Shown here in pieces: positions 17,179-25,610 of a stretch of DNA of 64,000 bases. Position numbers and translations under genes: made by a program. The stretch is from Citrobacter amalonaticus. GTDB taxonomy: Bacteria > Pseudomonadota > Gammaproteobacteria > Enterobacterales > Enterobacteriaceae. The notes beneath the pieces are model-generated. The model was not told the DNA's origin. It was given only the letters and a program-made list of their open reading frames with translations, and made no database searches. The stretch spans positions 62,001-126,000 of the forward strand of contig NZ_CP014015.2 in assembly GCF_001559075.2 (NCBI RefSeq), read 5' to 3'. Numbering within the stretch: position 1 is the stretch's first letter; each line of letters opens with the position of its first letter.

Positions 17179-18047
17179 TATTTGTCCTTGACCAAAGAGA
17201 GAAGATATTGACCATAACCATTTTTCAGGTACTCATTGCCTATTTTGAATACATCATCTTTGGTTAGCCATCCATTATACAAAGCAATTTCTTCAAGGCA
17301 TGCAATTTTGAAGCCTTGATGTTGTTCGATAGTTTCCACAAAATGAGAAGCTTCAAGTAGACTTTGGTGAGTTCCCGTATCAAGCCAGGTAAAACCACGT
17401 CCCAATAACTCAACATTCAATTTTCCATTGCGAAGATATACTTCATTGATGCTAGTAATTTCTAATTCGCCACGTTCTGAGGGTTTAATTGTTTTGGCTA
17501 TGTTAACAACATTATTGTCATAAAAGTAAAGACCTGTAACAGCATAATTTGACTTTGGTTTTACCGGTTTTTCTTCTATTGAAAGCGCTTTTTTATTAGA
17601 GTCAAACTCAACAACACCAAACCGTTCAGGATCTTTGACTTGATATCCAAATACAGTTGCACCATCGATTAATTGTGCAGCTTCTTTAAGCTTTGGACTA
17701 AAGTTTTGTCCATAAAAAATATTATCACCAAGTGCCAGGCAGACTGCATCATTACCTATAAATTTTTCCCCAATGATGAATGCCTGTGCCAACCCCTCAG
17801 GTTTTAGTTGTACTTGATATGAAAGATTAATGCCAAAACAATTGCCATTGCCTAGTAATCGCTGAAAATTATTGAGATCTTCAGGTGTTGTTATAATCAA
17901 TATATCCTTGATACCCGCTAGCATTAATACAGAAAGCGGATAATAAATCATAGGTTTATCATAAACAGGCATCAACTGTTTTGATATCCCCTTCGTGATG
18001 GGATAAAGTCTTGTTCCAGAGCCACCAGCGAGGATTATTCCTTTCAT
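17178..18047 (-). CDS. rmlA: Glucose-1-phosphate thymidylyltransferase
   Basis: Makes dTDP-glucose from dTTP and glucose 1-phosphate, the first step towards dTDP-deoxy sugars (289 residues). The nucleotide-binding motif GGSGTRLYPITKG and the substrate segment ALGDNIFYGQ are intact, and VEEKPVKPKSNYAVTGLYFY-type residues are seen downstream. I choose the ATG at 18047, which forms an ATGA overlap with the rmlB stop and gives MKGIILAGG; an in-frame ATG 30 bases upstream lies inside rmlB. Overlaps vioA by one base (TAATG). Confidence 0.95.
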   Translation of the reverse strand: MKGIILAGGSGTRLYPITKGISKQLMPVYDKPMIYYPLSVLMLAGIKDILIITTPEDLNNFQRLLGNGNCFGINLSYQVQLKPEGLAQAFIIGEKFIGNDAVCLALGDNIFYGQNFSPKLKEAAQLIDGATVFGYQVKDPERFGVVEFDSNKKALSIEEKPVKPKSNYAVTGLYFYDNNVVNIAKTIKPSERGELEITSINEVYLRNGKLNVELLGRGFTWLDTGTHQSLLEASHFVETIEQHQGFKIACLEEIALYNGWLTKDDVFKIGNEYLKNGYGQYLLSLVKDK

Positions 18048-19132
18048 TTCAATTCTCCATACTGCTGCGTGAGCCATTTTTTATAATTACCATTTTTTAC
18101 TGACTCAACCCATGCTGTATTTTGTAGATACCATAGAACTGTTTTTCTAATACCAGACTCAAATGTCTCAGTAGGCTGCCAACCTAAATCTTGTGTAATT
18201 TTCGTAGCATCAATGGCATAACGACGGTCATGACCAGGTCTGTCTTTTACAAAATTGATTAGATTTTTGTAAGATCCTTCTCTTCGTGGTTGGACTTCAT
18301 CTAATATTTCGCATACATTCAGGACAACATCAATATTTCTCATTTCATTATAGCCACCTATATTATACGTCTCTCCGACGCATTTACTGGTGATAACGAG
18401 ATGAAGTGCCCTGGCATGGTCCTCTACATATAACCAGTCACGAATTTGGTCTCCTTTACCATAAACCGGCAACGACTGACCCTGCAACGCGTTAAGGATC
18501 GTCAATGGAATTAATTTTTCAGGGAAATGATAAGGACCATAATTATTGGAACAATTAGTTACTACTACAGGTAACCCCCAGGTTCTATACCATGCACGAA
18601 CTAAATGGTCGCTAGATGCCTTTGAGGCTGAATAAGGACTGCTTGGCGCATAACCTTTTTTTTCTGTAAATAAAGGCAAAGGTGAACCTTCATCTAGTTC
18701 ATCCGGATGAGGTAGATCACCATAGACCTCATCCGTAGAGACATGATGAAAAATAAATTGTTCTTTTTTGCTTTCAGCAAGCTGTAGCCAGTAAGACTTA
18801 GCTACTTCAAGTAAGTTAAAAGTACCTATGATATTGGTCTGTATAAACTCAGTCGGACCATTAATTGACCTATCGACATGACTCTCAGCAGCCAAATGCA
18901 TAACAGCATCTGGTTGATGAGTGGAAAATATCTCTTGCATCCTTGCGCTATCACAAATATCTGCCAATTCAAATTTATAACGTGAATTTTTTTCTACATC
19001 TTCGAGTGATTGAAGGTTTCCTGCGTAAGTCAATTTATCGACATTTACGACACTATCATTGGTATGATTAATGATGTATCGAATAACAGCAGATCCAATA
19101 AAACCAGCACCACCTGTAATAAGAATTTTCAT
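18044..19132 (-). CDS. rmlB: dTDP-glucose 4,6-dehydratase
   Basis: Extended short-chain dehydrogenase (362 residues) forming dTDP-4-keto-6-deoxyglucose. NAD-binding GGAGFIG (7-13), catalytic Thr133-Asp134-Glu135 (STDEVYG) and the Tyr167-x3-Lys171 pair (SPYSASK) are all present. It starts 2 bases after the stop of the epimerase gene and couples to rmlA by ATGA. With rmlC and rmlD absent, its product is not destined for L-rhamnose but for VioA. Confidence 0.95.
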   Translation of the reverse strand: MKILITGGAGFIGSAVIRYIINHTNDSVVNVDKLTYAGNLQSLEDVEKNSRYKFELADICDSARMQEIFSTHQPDAVMHLAAESHVDRSINGPTEFIQTNIIGTFNLLEVAKSYWLQLAESKKEQFIFHHVSTDEVYGDLPHPDELDEGSPLPLFTEKKGYAPSSPYSASKASSDHLVRAWYRTWGLPVVVTNCSNNYGPYHFPEKLIPLTILNALQGQSLPVYGKGDQIRDWLYVEDHARALHLVITSKCVGETYNIGGYNEMRNIDVVLNVCEILDEVQPRREGSYKNLINFVKDRPGHDRRYAIDATKITQDLGWQPTETFESGIRKTVLWYLQNTAWVESVKNGNYKKWLTQQYGELK

Positions 19133-19134
19133 GG

Positions 19135-20163
19135 CTATTTTTTACTGCCCAGAGAGTTTACATACCACGGCATCGCCTTAAGAATACCTTCCGATATGTT
19201 GAACTGAGGCTCGTATCCAAGCCTGGTTTTGGCTTTAGTAATATCAGCTTGAGAATGGCGAACATCACCAGCACGAAAATCTTTATATACTGGCTCTTTG
19301 TTGTACAAAACACCATTTTCATTAAGTGCATTTTTTAACGCAGTGAATAATTGATTGAGCGTCGTACGGTCGCCAACTGCAACGTTATAAACCTGATCTC
19401 TTGCAGACACATCAGACTGCGCAGCAAGAATATTCATTTGCACAACATTCTCAATAAAACAAAAGTCTCGGCTTGTTTCGCCATCACCATTGATAAATAA
19501 CGGTTCATCATTGATCATCGCAGCAGTCCACTTAGGTATCACTGCAGCATATGCACCATTAGGATCCTGACGTTTTCCAAATACATTAAAGTATCTTAAT
19601 CCAATTGATTTGAAACCGTAGGTTCTGGCAAATACTTGCGCATATAATTCATTTACATACTTTGTCACTGCGTATGGAGATAACGGATTGCCTATATTTT
19701 CTTCAATTTTAGGTAATGCAGGATGATCACCATATGTTGAACTACTTGCAGCATAAGTGAAGCTTTTGACATTGGCATCTTTAGCAGCAACCAACATATT
19801 AATGAAACCCGATATATTGGTATTATTTGTAGTGATTGGATCTTTAATTGAACGAGGTACAGAACCTAATGCCGCCTGATGAAGGACATTATCTACTCCT
19901 TTAACGACCTCCACACACGTTTCTGGATCACGTATGTCTCCTTCCACAAAGGTAAAAGCAGACCATTGTTCAGTTGAAACAGACTCTTTGACCTCATCAA
20001 GGTTTGCTTGATGTCCCGTTGCAAAGTTATCTAAGCCAATTACTTTTTGATTAAGTTTTAATAAAGCTTCTAATAAGTTTGAACCGATAAATCCTGCAAC
20101 ACCTGTAATTAGCCAGGTTTCAGGTTTAGAAGACAAAGCGCCTTCAACTTGTTTATATTTCAC
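19135..20163 (-). CDS. tviC: UDP-N-acetylhexosamine(uronate) 4-epimerase (TviC/WbpP-type)
   Basis: 342-residue SDR epimerase resembling WbpP and Vi-antigen TviC: NAD motif GVAGFIG (21-27), HQAALGSVPRSI substrate loop, AASSSTYGD active-site serines (around 140-142) and Tyr164-x3-Lys168 (SPYAVTK). These enzymes interconvert UDP-GlcNAc/UDP-GalNAc or UDP-GlcNAcA/UDP-GalNAcA. Next to the TviB-like dehydrogenase it should yield UDP-GalNAcA. The N-terminal ~15 residues before the Rossmann fold are also typical of this subfamily and not of GalE. The order of oxidation and epimerisation cannot be told from sequence. Confidence 0.88.
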   Translation of the reverse strand: MKYKQVEGALSSKPETWLITGVAGFIGSNLLEALLKLNQKVIGLDNFATGHQANLDEVKESVSTEQWSAFTFVEGDIRDPETCVEVVKGVDNVLHQAALGSVPRSIKDPITTNNTNISGFINMLVAAKDANVKSFTYAASSSTYGDHPALPKIEENIGNPLSPYAVTKYVNELYAQVFARTYGFKSIGLRYFNVFGKRQDPNGAYAAVIPKWTAAMINDEPLFINGDGETSRDFCFIENVVQMNILAAQSDVSARDQVYNVAVGDRTTLNQLFTALKNALNENGVLYNKEPVYKDFRAGDVRHSQADITKAKTRLGYEPQFNISEGILKAMPWYVNSLGSKK

Positions 20164-20198
20164 AGAATATCCTCACTGATATGTAGCATCAATTTTTA

Positions 20199-21479
20199 TT
20201 AAAGACGAATATCAACTATGTTAGGATCAATGATGTATTTCAAATCATAAACAACGCCATCATCTCTAATTAGTCCTTTAACGTCGTCTTTACTCATGTC
20301 TTTAAATTGAGAGTGAGCAACAGCGAAGATCACGCCGTCATATTTCTTATTAGGTAATGTGTTTAATACATTTATCCCATACTCATGGTAGGCTTCTTCA
20401 ACATTAACCCATGGATCATAAATATCAACGGCCACATTGTATTCTTTCAATTCGGCGAAGATATCTACAACTTTTGTGTTACGAAGGTCTGGGCAGTTTT
20501 CTTTAAAAGTAAGCCCCATGATTAAAACATTAGCACCTTCAATCTGTAATTTTTTCTTGAGCATTGCTTTAATAAGTTGTGATGCCACATACCGACTCAT
20601 CCCATCATTAATTCTACGGCCTGCCAGGATGACTTCAGGATGGTAACCTATCGCTTGTGCTTTATGAGTTAAATAATAAGGATCTACACCGATGCAGTGT
20701 CCGCCAACTAAGCCAGGCCGGAATGGGAGGAAGTTCCATTTGGTACCTGCGGCTTTTAATACTTCTTCTGTATCAATACCCAGCTTGTTAAAAATCATTG
20801 CAAGTTCATTAATTAACGCAATATTTAAATCGCGCTGAGTATTTTCAATCACTTTTGCAGCTTCAGCAACACGTATCGAAGATGCTTTATGTGTTCCAGC
20901 AGTGATGATGGTCCCATATAATTTATCGACAATTTCAGCGATTTCAGATGTTGAACCAGACGTCACTTTTTTGATGGTTGTCACGCGGTGTTCTTTATCA
21001 CCAGGGTTGATACGTTCTGGACTGTAACCTGCAAAAAAGTCCCTATTAAATTCCAGACCAGAGATCTTCTCAATTACAGGGATACATACTTCTTCTGTTG
21101 CACCTGGGTATACAGTTGATTCGTAGATGATAATATCATCTTTTTTGATTATTTTTCCGAGCGTTTCCGAGGCTTTAACGAGAGGCGTTAAATCAGGTTG
21201 TTTATATTCATCAATTGGAGTTGGAACTGTTACGATGAATACATTACATGTTGCTAATTCTTTATAATCACATGAATATTGAAGATAGTGAGCTTGCGCC
21301 AGTTCTTCAGAACTACATTCCAACGTAAAGTCGTTACCTGCTGATAATTCTTTAATTCGTTTCTCGTTGATATCAAAACCAAGGGTCTTTATTTTTTTGC
21401 CAAATTCAACAGCTAAAGGTAAACCAACATAACCCAGCCCAATAATTCCTATTTTATAATTTTCAAGATTAAAACTCAT
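20199..21479 (-). CDS. tviB: UDP-N-acetylhexosamine 6-dehydrogenase (TviB/WbpO-type), first gene of the O-antigen operon
   Basis: 426-residue nucleotide-sugar dehydrogenase oxidising C6 of UDP-GlcNAc or UDP-GalNAc to the uronic acid. NAD motif GLGYVG (14-19), the family segments PTPIDEYKQPDLTPL and STVYPGATEE, catalytic Cys262 in GGHCIGVDPYY, and C-terminal GLTFKENCPDLRN. It belongs to the UDP-N-acetylhexosamine dehydrogenase branch (TviB, WbpO) and is clearly different from the Ugd at 4247-5413. As first gene it lies behind the JUMPstart leader; 35 bases separate it from the epimerase gene. Confidence 0.9.
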   Translation of the reverse strand: MSFNLENYKIGIIGLGYVGLPLAVEFGKKIKTLGFDINEKRIKELSAGNDFTLECSSEELAQAHYLQYSCDYKELATCNVFIVTVPTPIDEYKQPDLTPLVKASETLGKIIKKDDIIIYESTVYPGATEEVCIPVIEKISGLEFNRDFFAGYSPERINPGDKEHRVTTIKKVTSGSTSEIAEIVDKLYGTIITAGTHKASSIRVAEAAKVIENTQRDLNIALINELAMIFNKLGIDTEEVLKAAGTKWNFLPFRPGLVGGHCIGVDPYYLTHKAQAIGYHPEVILAGRRINDGMSRYVASQLIKAMLKKKLQIEGANVLIMGLTFKENCPDLRNTKVVDIFAELKEYNVAVDIYDPWVNVEEAYHEYGINVLNTLPNKKYDGVIFAVAHSQFKDMSKDDVKGLIRDDGVVYDLKYIIDPNIVDIRL

Positions 21480-21596
21480 TTTACCATTCCTGAGACGTAA
21501 CTTTAATAGATTTAATTGCTGACTCTTTCGCTTAACATGCAGGGCTTAAATAGCCAACAATGATGTGATATGCAGTAGTACCGATGTATTTATTTA

Positions 21597-21637
21597 GACA
21601 CGCTACCGCCCCTGGCTTTACAGCTACCAGTGCACTG
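21597..21637 (-). promoter_or_regulatory. JUMPstart element with ops site, O-antigen operon leader
   Basis: On the minus strand the segment reads CAGTGCACTGGTAGCTGTAA, then AGCCAGGGGCGGTAGCGTGT. It contains the 12-base ops element GGCGGTAGCGTG at 21599-21610, where RNA polymerase pauses and recruits RfaH. It is placed in the leader of the O-antigen operon, about 120 bases before tviB, as in other enterobacterial O loci. A second copy precedes wza. Confidence 0.93.
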
Positions 21638-21738
21638 CGTACTCTCACAGACGTGTTAAGCTCTGCTTTCTCTACGGCAAAGCTCCTAAACTCGAACACT
21701 AATTGTCTTACCAATTGATGTCAGAAACAAGAAGAAAT

Positions 21739-21767
21739 ATTATAAAAAGCAGTGCTAAATTTTGTAG
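21739..21767 (-). promoter_or_regulatory. Candidate sigma-70 promoter of the O-antigen operon
   Basis: The minus strand has a perfect -10 TATAAT at 21744-21739 with a weak -35 (CTACAA) 17 bases upstream, between the galF terminator and the JUMPstart. The rest of the 424-base galF-tviB gap (21480-21903) holds the JUMPstart, this promoter, the galF terminator and no convincing gene. The -10 is clear; the -35 is poor. Confidence 0.5.
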
Positions 21768-21802
21768 TTAACTCAATGAAATTATGAGGTTTTTTTAGAA
21801 TG

Positions 21803-21863
21803 AAAAAACGGTAGCAACATTCCGGGCATATCTGCATCACCGCGTCGAATGTTGACTACCGTT
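21803..21863 (-). terminator. Terminator hairpin downstream of galF
   Basis: Long inverted repeat AACGGTAGTCAACATTC / GAATGTTGCTACCGTT (one bulged base, 24-base loop) followed on the minus strand by six T. It starts about 40 bases after the galF stop and separates galF and colanic acid transcription from the O-antigen promoter just beyond it. Confidence 0.75.
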
Positions 21864-21903
21864 ATTTGTTATTACGACCTGCCGGACCGTTTAATTTTTA
21901 AGC

Positions 21904-22797
21904 TTACTCGCTAAGCAACTTCTCGATCCCTTTGCGGAACTTCGGCCCTTCTTTCAGGTTACGCAATCCGTACTTCACAAACGCCTGCATGTAGCCCAAT
22001 TTTTTTCCACAGTCGTAGCTGTCGCCCGTCATCAGCATCGCGTCAACAGACTGTTTTTTCGCCAGTTCTGCAATCGCATCGGTCAACTGGATACGCCCCC
22101 AGGCCCCCGGTTCGGTTCTTTCCAGTTCGGCCCAGATATCTGCTGAGAGGACATAACGCCCAACGGCCATGAGATCAGAATCCAGCGTCTGCGGCTGATC
22201 CGGTTTCTCAATAAATTCGACGATGCGGCTCACCTTGCCTTCATTATCCAGCGGATCTTTCGTCTGGATAACGGAGTACTCGGAAAGGTCACCCGGCATA
22301 CGTTTCGCCAGCACCTGGCTACGTCCGGTTTCTTCAAAACGCGCAACCATCGCAGCAAGGTTATAACGCAGCGGGTCGGCACTGGCGGTATCAATAACGA
22401 TATCAGGCAATACCACCACAAAAGGGTTATCGCCAATCGCCGGGCGCGCGCAAAGAATGGAGTGGCCCAGTCCCAGCGGCTGCGCCTGACGGACGTTCAT
22501 GATGGTCACGCCCGGAGGACAAATGGACTGCACTTCCGCCAGCAGTTGACGCTTCACGCGCTGCTCAAGGAGTGATTCCAGTTCATAGGAGGTGTCGAAA
22601 TGGTTCTCAACGGCGTTTTTAGACGCGTGAGTGACCAGGAGGATTTCTTTGATCCCTGCAGCTACGATTTCGTCAACGATATATTGAATCATTGGTTTGT
22701 CGACGATCGGCAGCATCTCTTTGGGAATTGCCTTGGTGGCAGGCAACATGTGCATACCCAGACCCGCTACCGGTATAACTGCTTTCAAATTACTCAT
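21904..22797 (-). CDS. galF: GalF, UTP-glucose-1-phosphate uridylyltransferase paralogue
   Basis: GalU-like protein (297 residues), start at the ATG 22797 giving MSNLKAVIPVAGLGM; an in-frame ATG four codons upstream is less likely. The nucleotide-binding region reads GLGMHMLPATKAIPKEMLP, with the His-Met replacing the GalU-type Thr-Arg, a known GalF trait linked to weak catalytic activity and a modulatory role on GalU. VEFIEKPDQPQ is present. It marks the classical left border of the O-antigen locus and the end of the colanic acid region. 177 bases separate it from wcaM; I see no gene there. Confidence 0.96.
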   Translation of the reverse strand: MSNLKAVIPVAGLGMHMLPATKAIPKEMLPIVDKPMIQYIVDEIVAAGIKEILLVTHASKNAVENHFDTSYELESLLEQRVKRQLLAEVQSICPPGVTIMNVRQAQPLGLGHSILCARPAIGDNPFVVVLPDIVIDTASADPLRYNLAAMVARFEETGRSQVLAKRMPGDLSEYSVIQTKDPLDNEGKVSRIVEFIEKPDQPQTLDSDLMAVGRYVLSADIWAELERTEPGAWGRIQLTDAIAELAKKQSVDAMLMTGDSYDCGKKLGYMQAFVKYGLRNLKEGPKFRKGIEKLLSE

Positions 22798-22974
22798 TAT
22801 TTCATCCACCTGTAAAATGGTTGCTGAATTATAGCCTTTTGACTCGTTTTAGCCAGCATGAATTAGTTAGAGGAAATCATCGCTGCTTTGTCACTGATGC
22901 TACGCCGGTCGCTGATAAATTGCAGTAGCCATAATCTTAAGTATGGACCGGTTTCGCCAGGAATGGTCGCAAAT

Positions 22975-24378
22975 TCACCCCCTCCCCTCCGGTAACCGGA
23001 AGTTGATCGCATCCACATTCACCACATGATGGTTTATGCGGTCGATATCCACTGAGCTTTGCCCTTTCTCATTCACCGCGTGTACGTTTGCCAGCGACAG
23101 CAGCGTGTCGTCTTTCGCCATAAACTTACCGCGCACATCTTTGCGCAGGTCAAAGTGCATCTTCAGCGCCGGGCCGGTTGTCGACGCCTGCATCACTCTG
23201 ATATTGCGCAAAAAGAGGTGCTGCGGCTGATTATGCAACTCCAGCGTCGCCCGTTTCATCTCGATGTTGGTCAGTGCAACGAAGGAGGTGGCGTTACCCG
23301 AGGAAATCTGAATCCCGCGCAATGTATATTCAAGCTGCGTGTTATCAAGGGAGATATTATTGAGTTTGAAATTTTGTGGGATGGAGAGATATTTCCCTTT
23401 GACCACGCCATAGCCAATAAGCATCCCGGCACTGTTGACCATATCGACATTATCAATCACGAAATTATCACAGCCGTAAATGGCGACCGTCGCGTTGTCG
23501 ATGCCTGCCTTTTTGCTGAAATCCGGGGTGATGTTCTTCGCTTTCACATTGCGAATCACAAAATGTTTGCCGTTCTCGACATGCACCAGCTGCCGACAAT
23601 CAGATCCGGTAATGTTGGCAACCACAAAGTTTTTGACCGTCTGCTGTTCGGGATAGGTGTTGTCGTAGGTACTCCCCGCGAGCCCAATACCAATCCCCCA
23701 GTTAATCTTGCCGTTGGTACAGTTGATCCGTTCAATGACGTGGTCGGAAATCAGGATATTGCGATCGTTAATGGCGACATTCCATTCGATGGCGTCACCC
23801 TGCAAATCGCTGAAACGGCAGTGGGTAATACGCGCGCCATCAACCTGATTGTGGAATCCCTGGCGCAGAATCGCATAGTTGGCCTGGGTCACGGTGAGAT
23901 TATCGATGACCAGATTGCGCATCACGCGCGGCTTTTTCCCGCCGATATAAATTTGCGTCACCGGTCCGAAACCACTCATCGTAAGATCGGTAATCGCGCA
24001 GTCGGAACCGCGGACATCCAGCGTAATATTGTGCAGGCTGCCGCCCTTCTCACCAGTGACCTGGCATCCCTCCTGCAGCACAAAGCGACCGCGCCCATTA
24101 CCGCTCAGGCGGCCCTGAACATGCAGCGTTTTTCCCGGTGGGATAAAAATACCGGTATTGATGTTCTCACACACCAGTCCCGCTGGCACCACCACGGTCT
24201 CTGCGTCGCTGAATGCCTGTTTAAAGGAGGCAATCCAGTCTTTCGCATTGTAATCCTGAATATTGACGGTTTTGTGGGACGCAACGGCGCGGGCAAAAGG
24301 TGAATGGAGGACAGGAAGTACGGCAAGCGCGGAGCTTGCCGCCAGGAAGGTACGTCGGGAGAGTGTTTTCTCTGGCAT
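22975..24378 (-). CDS. wcaM: Colanic acid biosynthesis protein WcaM
   Basis: 467-residue protein, last gene of the colanic acid operon. A twin-arginine signal is visible: SRRTFLA (7-13) followed by a hydrophobic stretch to about residue 32 with an A-x-A-like cleavage region, implying Tat export to the periplasm. The mature part is rich in short N-x-x-V/I repeats (for example VIDNLTVTQANYAIL, ISDHVIERINC), fitting a right-handed parallel beta-helix of the pectin-lyase type. Its precise role in colanic acid assembly is unknown. It follows wcaL by 11 bases. Confidence 0.93.
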   Translation of the reverse strand: MPEKTLSRRTFLAASSALAVLPVLHSPFARAVASHKTVNIQDYNAKDWIASFKQAFSDAETVVVPAGLVCENINTGIFIPPGKTLHVQGRLSGNGRGRFVLQEGCQVTGEKGGSLHNITLDVRGSDCAITDLTMSGFGPVTQIYIGGKKPRVMRNLVIDNLTVTQANYAILRQGFHNQVDGARITHCRFSDLQGDAIEWNVAINDRNILISDHVIERINCTNGKINWGIGIGLAGSTYDNTYPEQQTVKNFVVANITGSDCRQLVHVENGKHFVIRNVKAKNITPDFSKKAGIDNATVAIYGCDNFVIDNVDMVNSAGMLIGYGVVKGKYLSIPQNFKLNNISLDNTQLEYTLRGIQISSGNATSFVALTNIEMKRATLELHNQPQHLFLRNIRVMQASTTGPALKMHFDLRKDVRGKFMAKDDTLLSLANVHAVNEKGQSSVDIDRINHHVVNVDAINFRLPEGRG

Positions 24379-24389
24379 ACAACCTCGGT

Positions 24390-25610
24390 TTACATCGTTT
24401 GCAGCAGGCTGGCCAACTGACGATTGATCACCTGCTGGTTAAAGTCATGTTCAACTTTTTCACGCGCGCGCTGGATGATCGGTTCCAGCGTCTGGTGGTC
24501 AAGTTGACTGAACGACGCGAGCTGTTGCGCCAGCGCACGGGCGTCGTTTTCCGGGACCAGCCAGCCGGATTCTCCGGCATCCACCAGTTCCGGGATCCCG
24601 CTGTGAACGGTAGAGACCACCGGGATCCCCACCGCCATCGCTTCCATCAGCGCCACCGGGATCCCTTCCATGTCGCCATCCGTGCCGGTAATCGACGGCA
24701 ACAGAAAGACATCCGCATTATCCAGCATTGCTTTCACTTCATGGCTGGGCTTAAATCCCGGCATATCAATCACATCATCGAGTTGATACTGCTCAATCAG
24801 CGTGCGCAATCGCCGTTCCCAGGGCCCCATGCCCAGAATGCGATAACGAAACGCCACGCCCTGCTCCTTCAACTGGCGGCAGGCCTCTATCGCCACATGC
24901 AGCCCTTTTTTCTCAGTCAGCCGCGCAACAGAGATCATCTCCAGCGGCGTACCGGGGGCTTTCACTGGCCGGTGCGTAAAGCGCGTCATATCCACGCCCA
25001 TCCGCGAAACGGCAATCTTCTCCGGCGGACAGCCCATGCTTCTCAGCCGTCCGGCCCAGAGATCGCTAATCGGCAGCATCAGGTCGCCACGACGGAACAG
25101 TTGCTGGTACTCCGGGGTGTAATGGTTAAGCACTTCCCGACTGGAAATATCAATACCGTGAAAAATCGTCGCAATCTTGCCCTGAATAACGCCCAGCTCG
25201 CGCAGCTTCGCCGCCGTCACGCCCGCCGGGCCAAAGTGGGCGATAAAGACGTCCGCGCGCAGGGGTTGACTGACCTGTGCACAGATCGACGAGAGGATAA
25301 GATTGCGCGATTCATCGCCGTAGCGAGAAAAGTTAAGCGATTTCCACGTCGCCGCCCGGTGCAGTCCCGGCAGCGTTTTCACCGCCCGAGTGCGCAGCTT
25401 TGCCAGACGGCCCTGCGGCTCGTCCTGCAACCAGCGCGTTCTGGCCGCCAGGCCATATTTTTCCCAGGCGGCATGCGTATTTTGCGTGTCGCCTTTTTGC
25501 AGGGCGACGATCTCAACGTCAAAACCCATGTCGATAAACGCGATAATCTGGTTGAGGACGAAGGTTTCCGACGACAGCGGAAATTTCAGTAAAAAAAAGC
25601 TGACCTTCAT
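24390..25610 (-). CDS. wcaL: Colanic acid glycosyltransferase WcaL
   Basis: GT4-family glycosyltransferase (406 residues), proposed to add a galactose in the colanic acid side chain. GT-B fold: N-terminal domain starting MKVSFFLLKFPLSSETFV and C-terminal domain with RLTEKKGLHVAIEAC and the Glu-containing GIPVALMEAMAVGIPVVST. Full length. The start overlaps the wcaK stop by 4 bases (ATGA), so the two are translationally coupled. Confidence 0.95.
   Translation of the reverse strand: MKVSFFLLKFPLSSETFVLNQIIAFIDMGFDVEIVALQKGDTQNTHAAWEKYGLAARTRWLQDEPQGRLAKLRTRAVKTLPGLHRAATWKSLNFSRYGDESRNLILSSICAQVSQPLRADVFIAHFGPAGVTAAKLRELGVIQGKIATIFHGIDISSREVLNHYTPEYQQLFRRGDLMLPISDLWAGRLRSMGCPPEKIAVSRMGVDMTRFTHRPVKAPGTPLEMISVARLTEKKGLHVAIEACRQLKEQGVAFRYRILGMGPWERRLRTLIEQYQLDDVIDMPGFKPSHEVKAMLDNADVFLLPSITGTDGDMEGIPVALMEAMAVGIPVVSTVHSGIPELVDAGESGWLVPENDARALAQQLASFSQLDHQTLEPIIQRAREKVEHDFNQQVINRQLASLLQTM

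Noticed and set aside
20199..21479. Assigning this gene as a second ugd
   Set aside because: Residues around the catalytic Cys and the N-terminal extension match UDP-N-acetylhexosamine dehydrogenases (TviB/WbpO), not Ugd.
21532..21714. 60-codon minus-strand ORF in the galF-tviB gap
   Set aside because: It runs through the JUMPstart/ops leader, which explains the sequence; no family resemblance and no good ribosome-binding site.
23059..24303. Long plus-strand ORF opposite wcaM (414 codons)
   Set aside because: Antisense shadow of wcaM; His/Arg-rich translation typical of the reverse strand of GC-balanced genes.
24300..25592. 430-codon plus-strand ORF opposite wcaL
   Set aside because: Antisense shadow of wcaL; no recognisable domain and low-complexity Arg/Gln/His composition.
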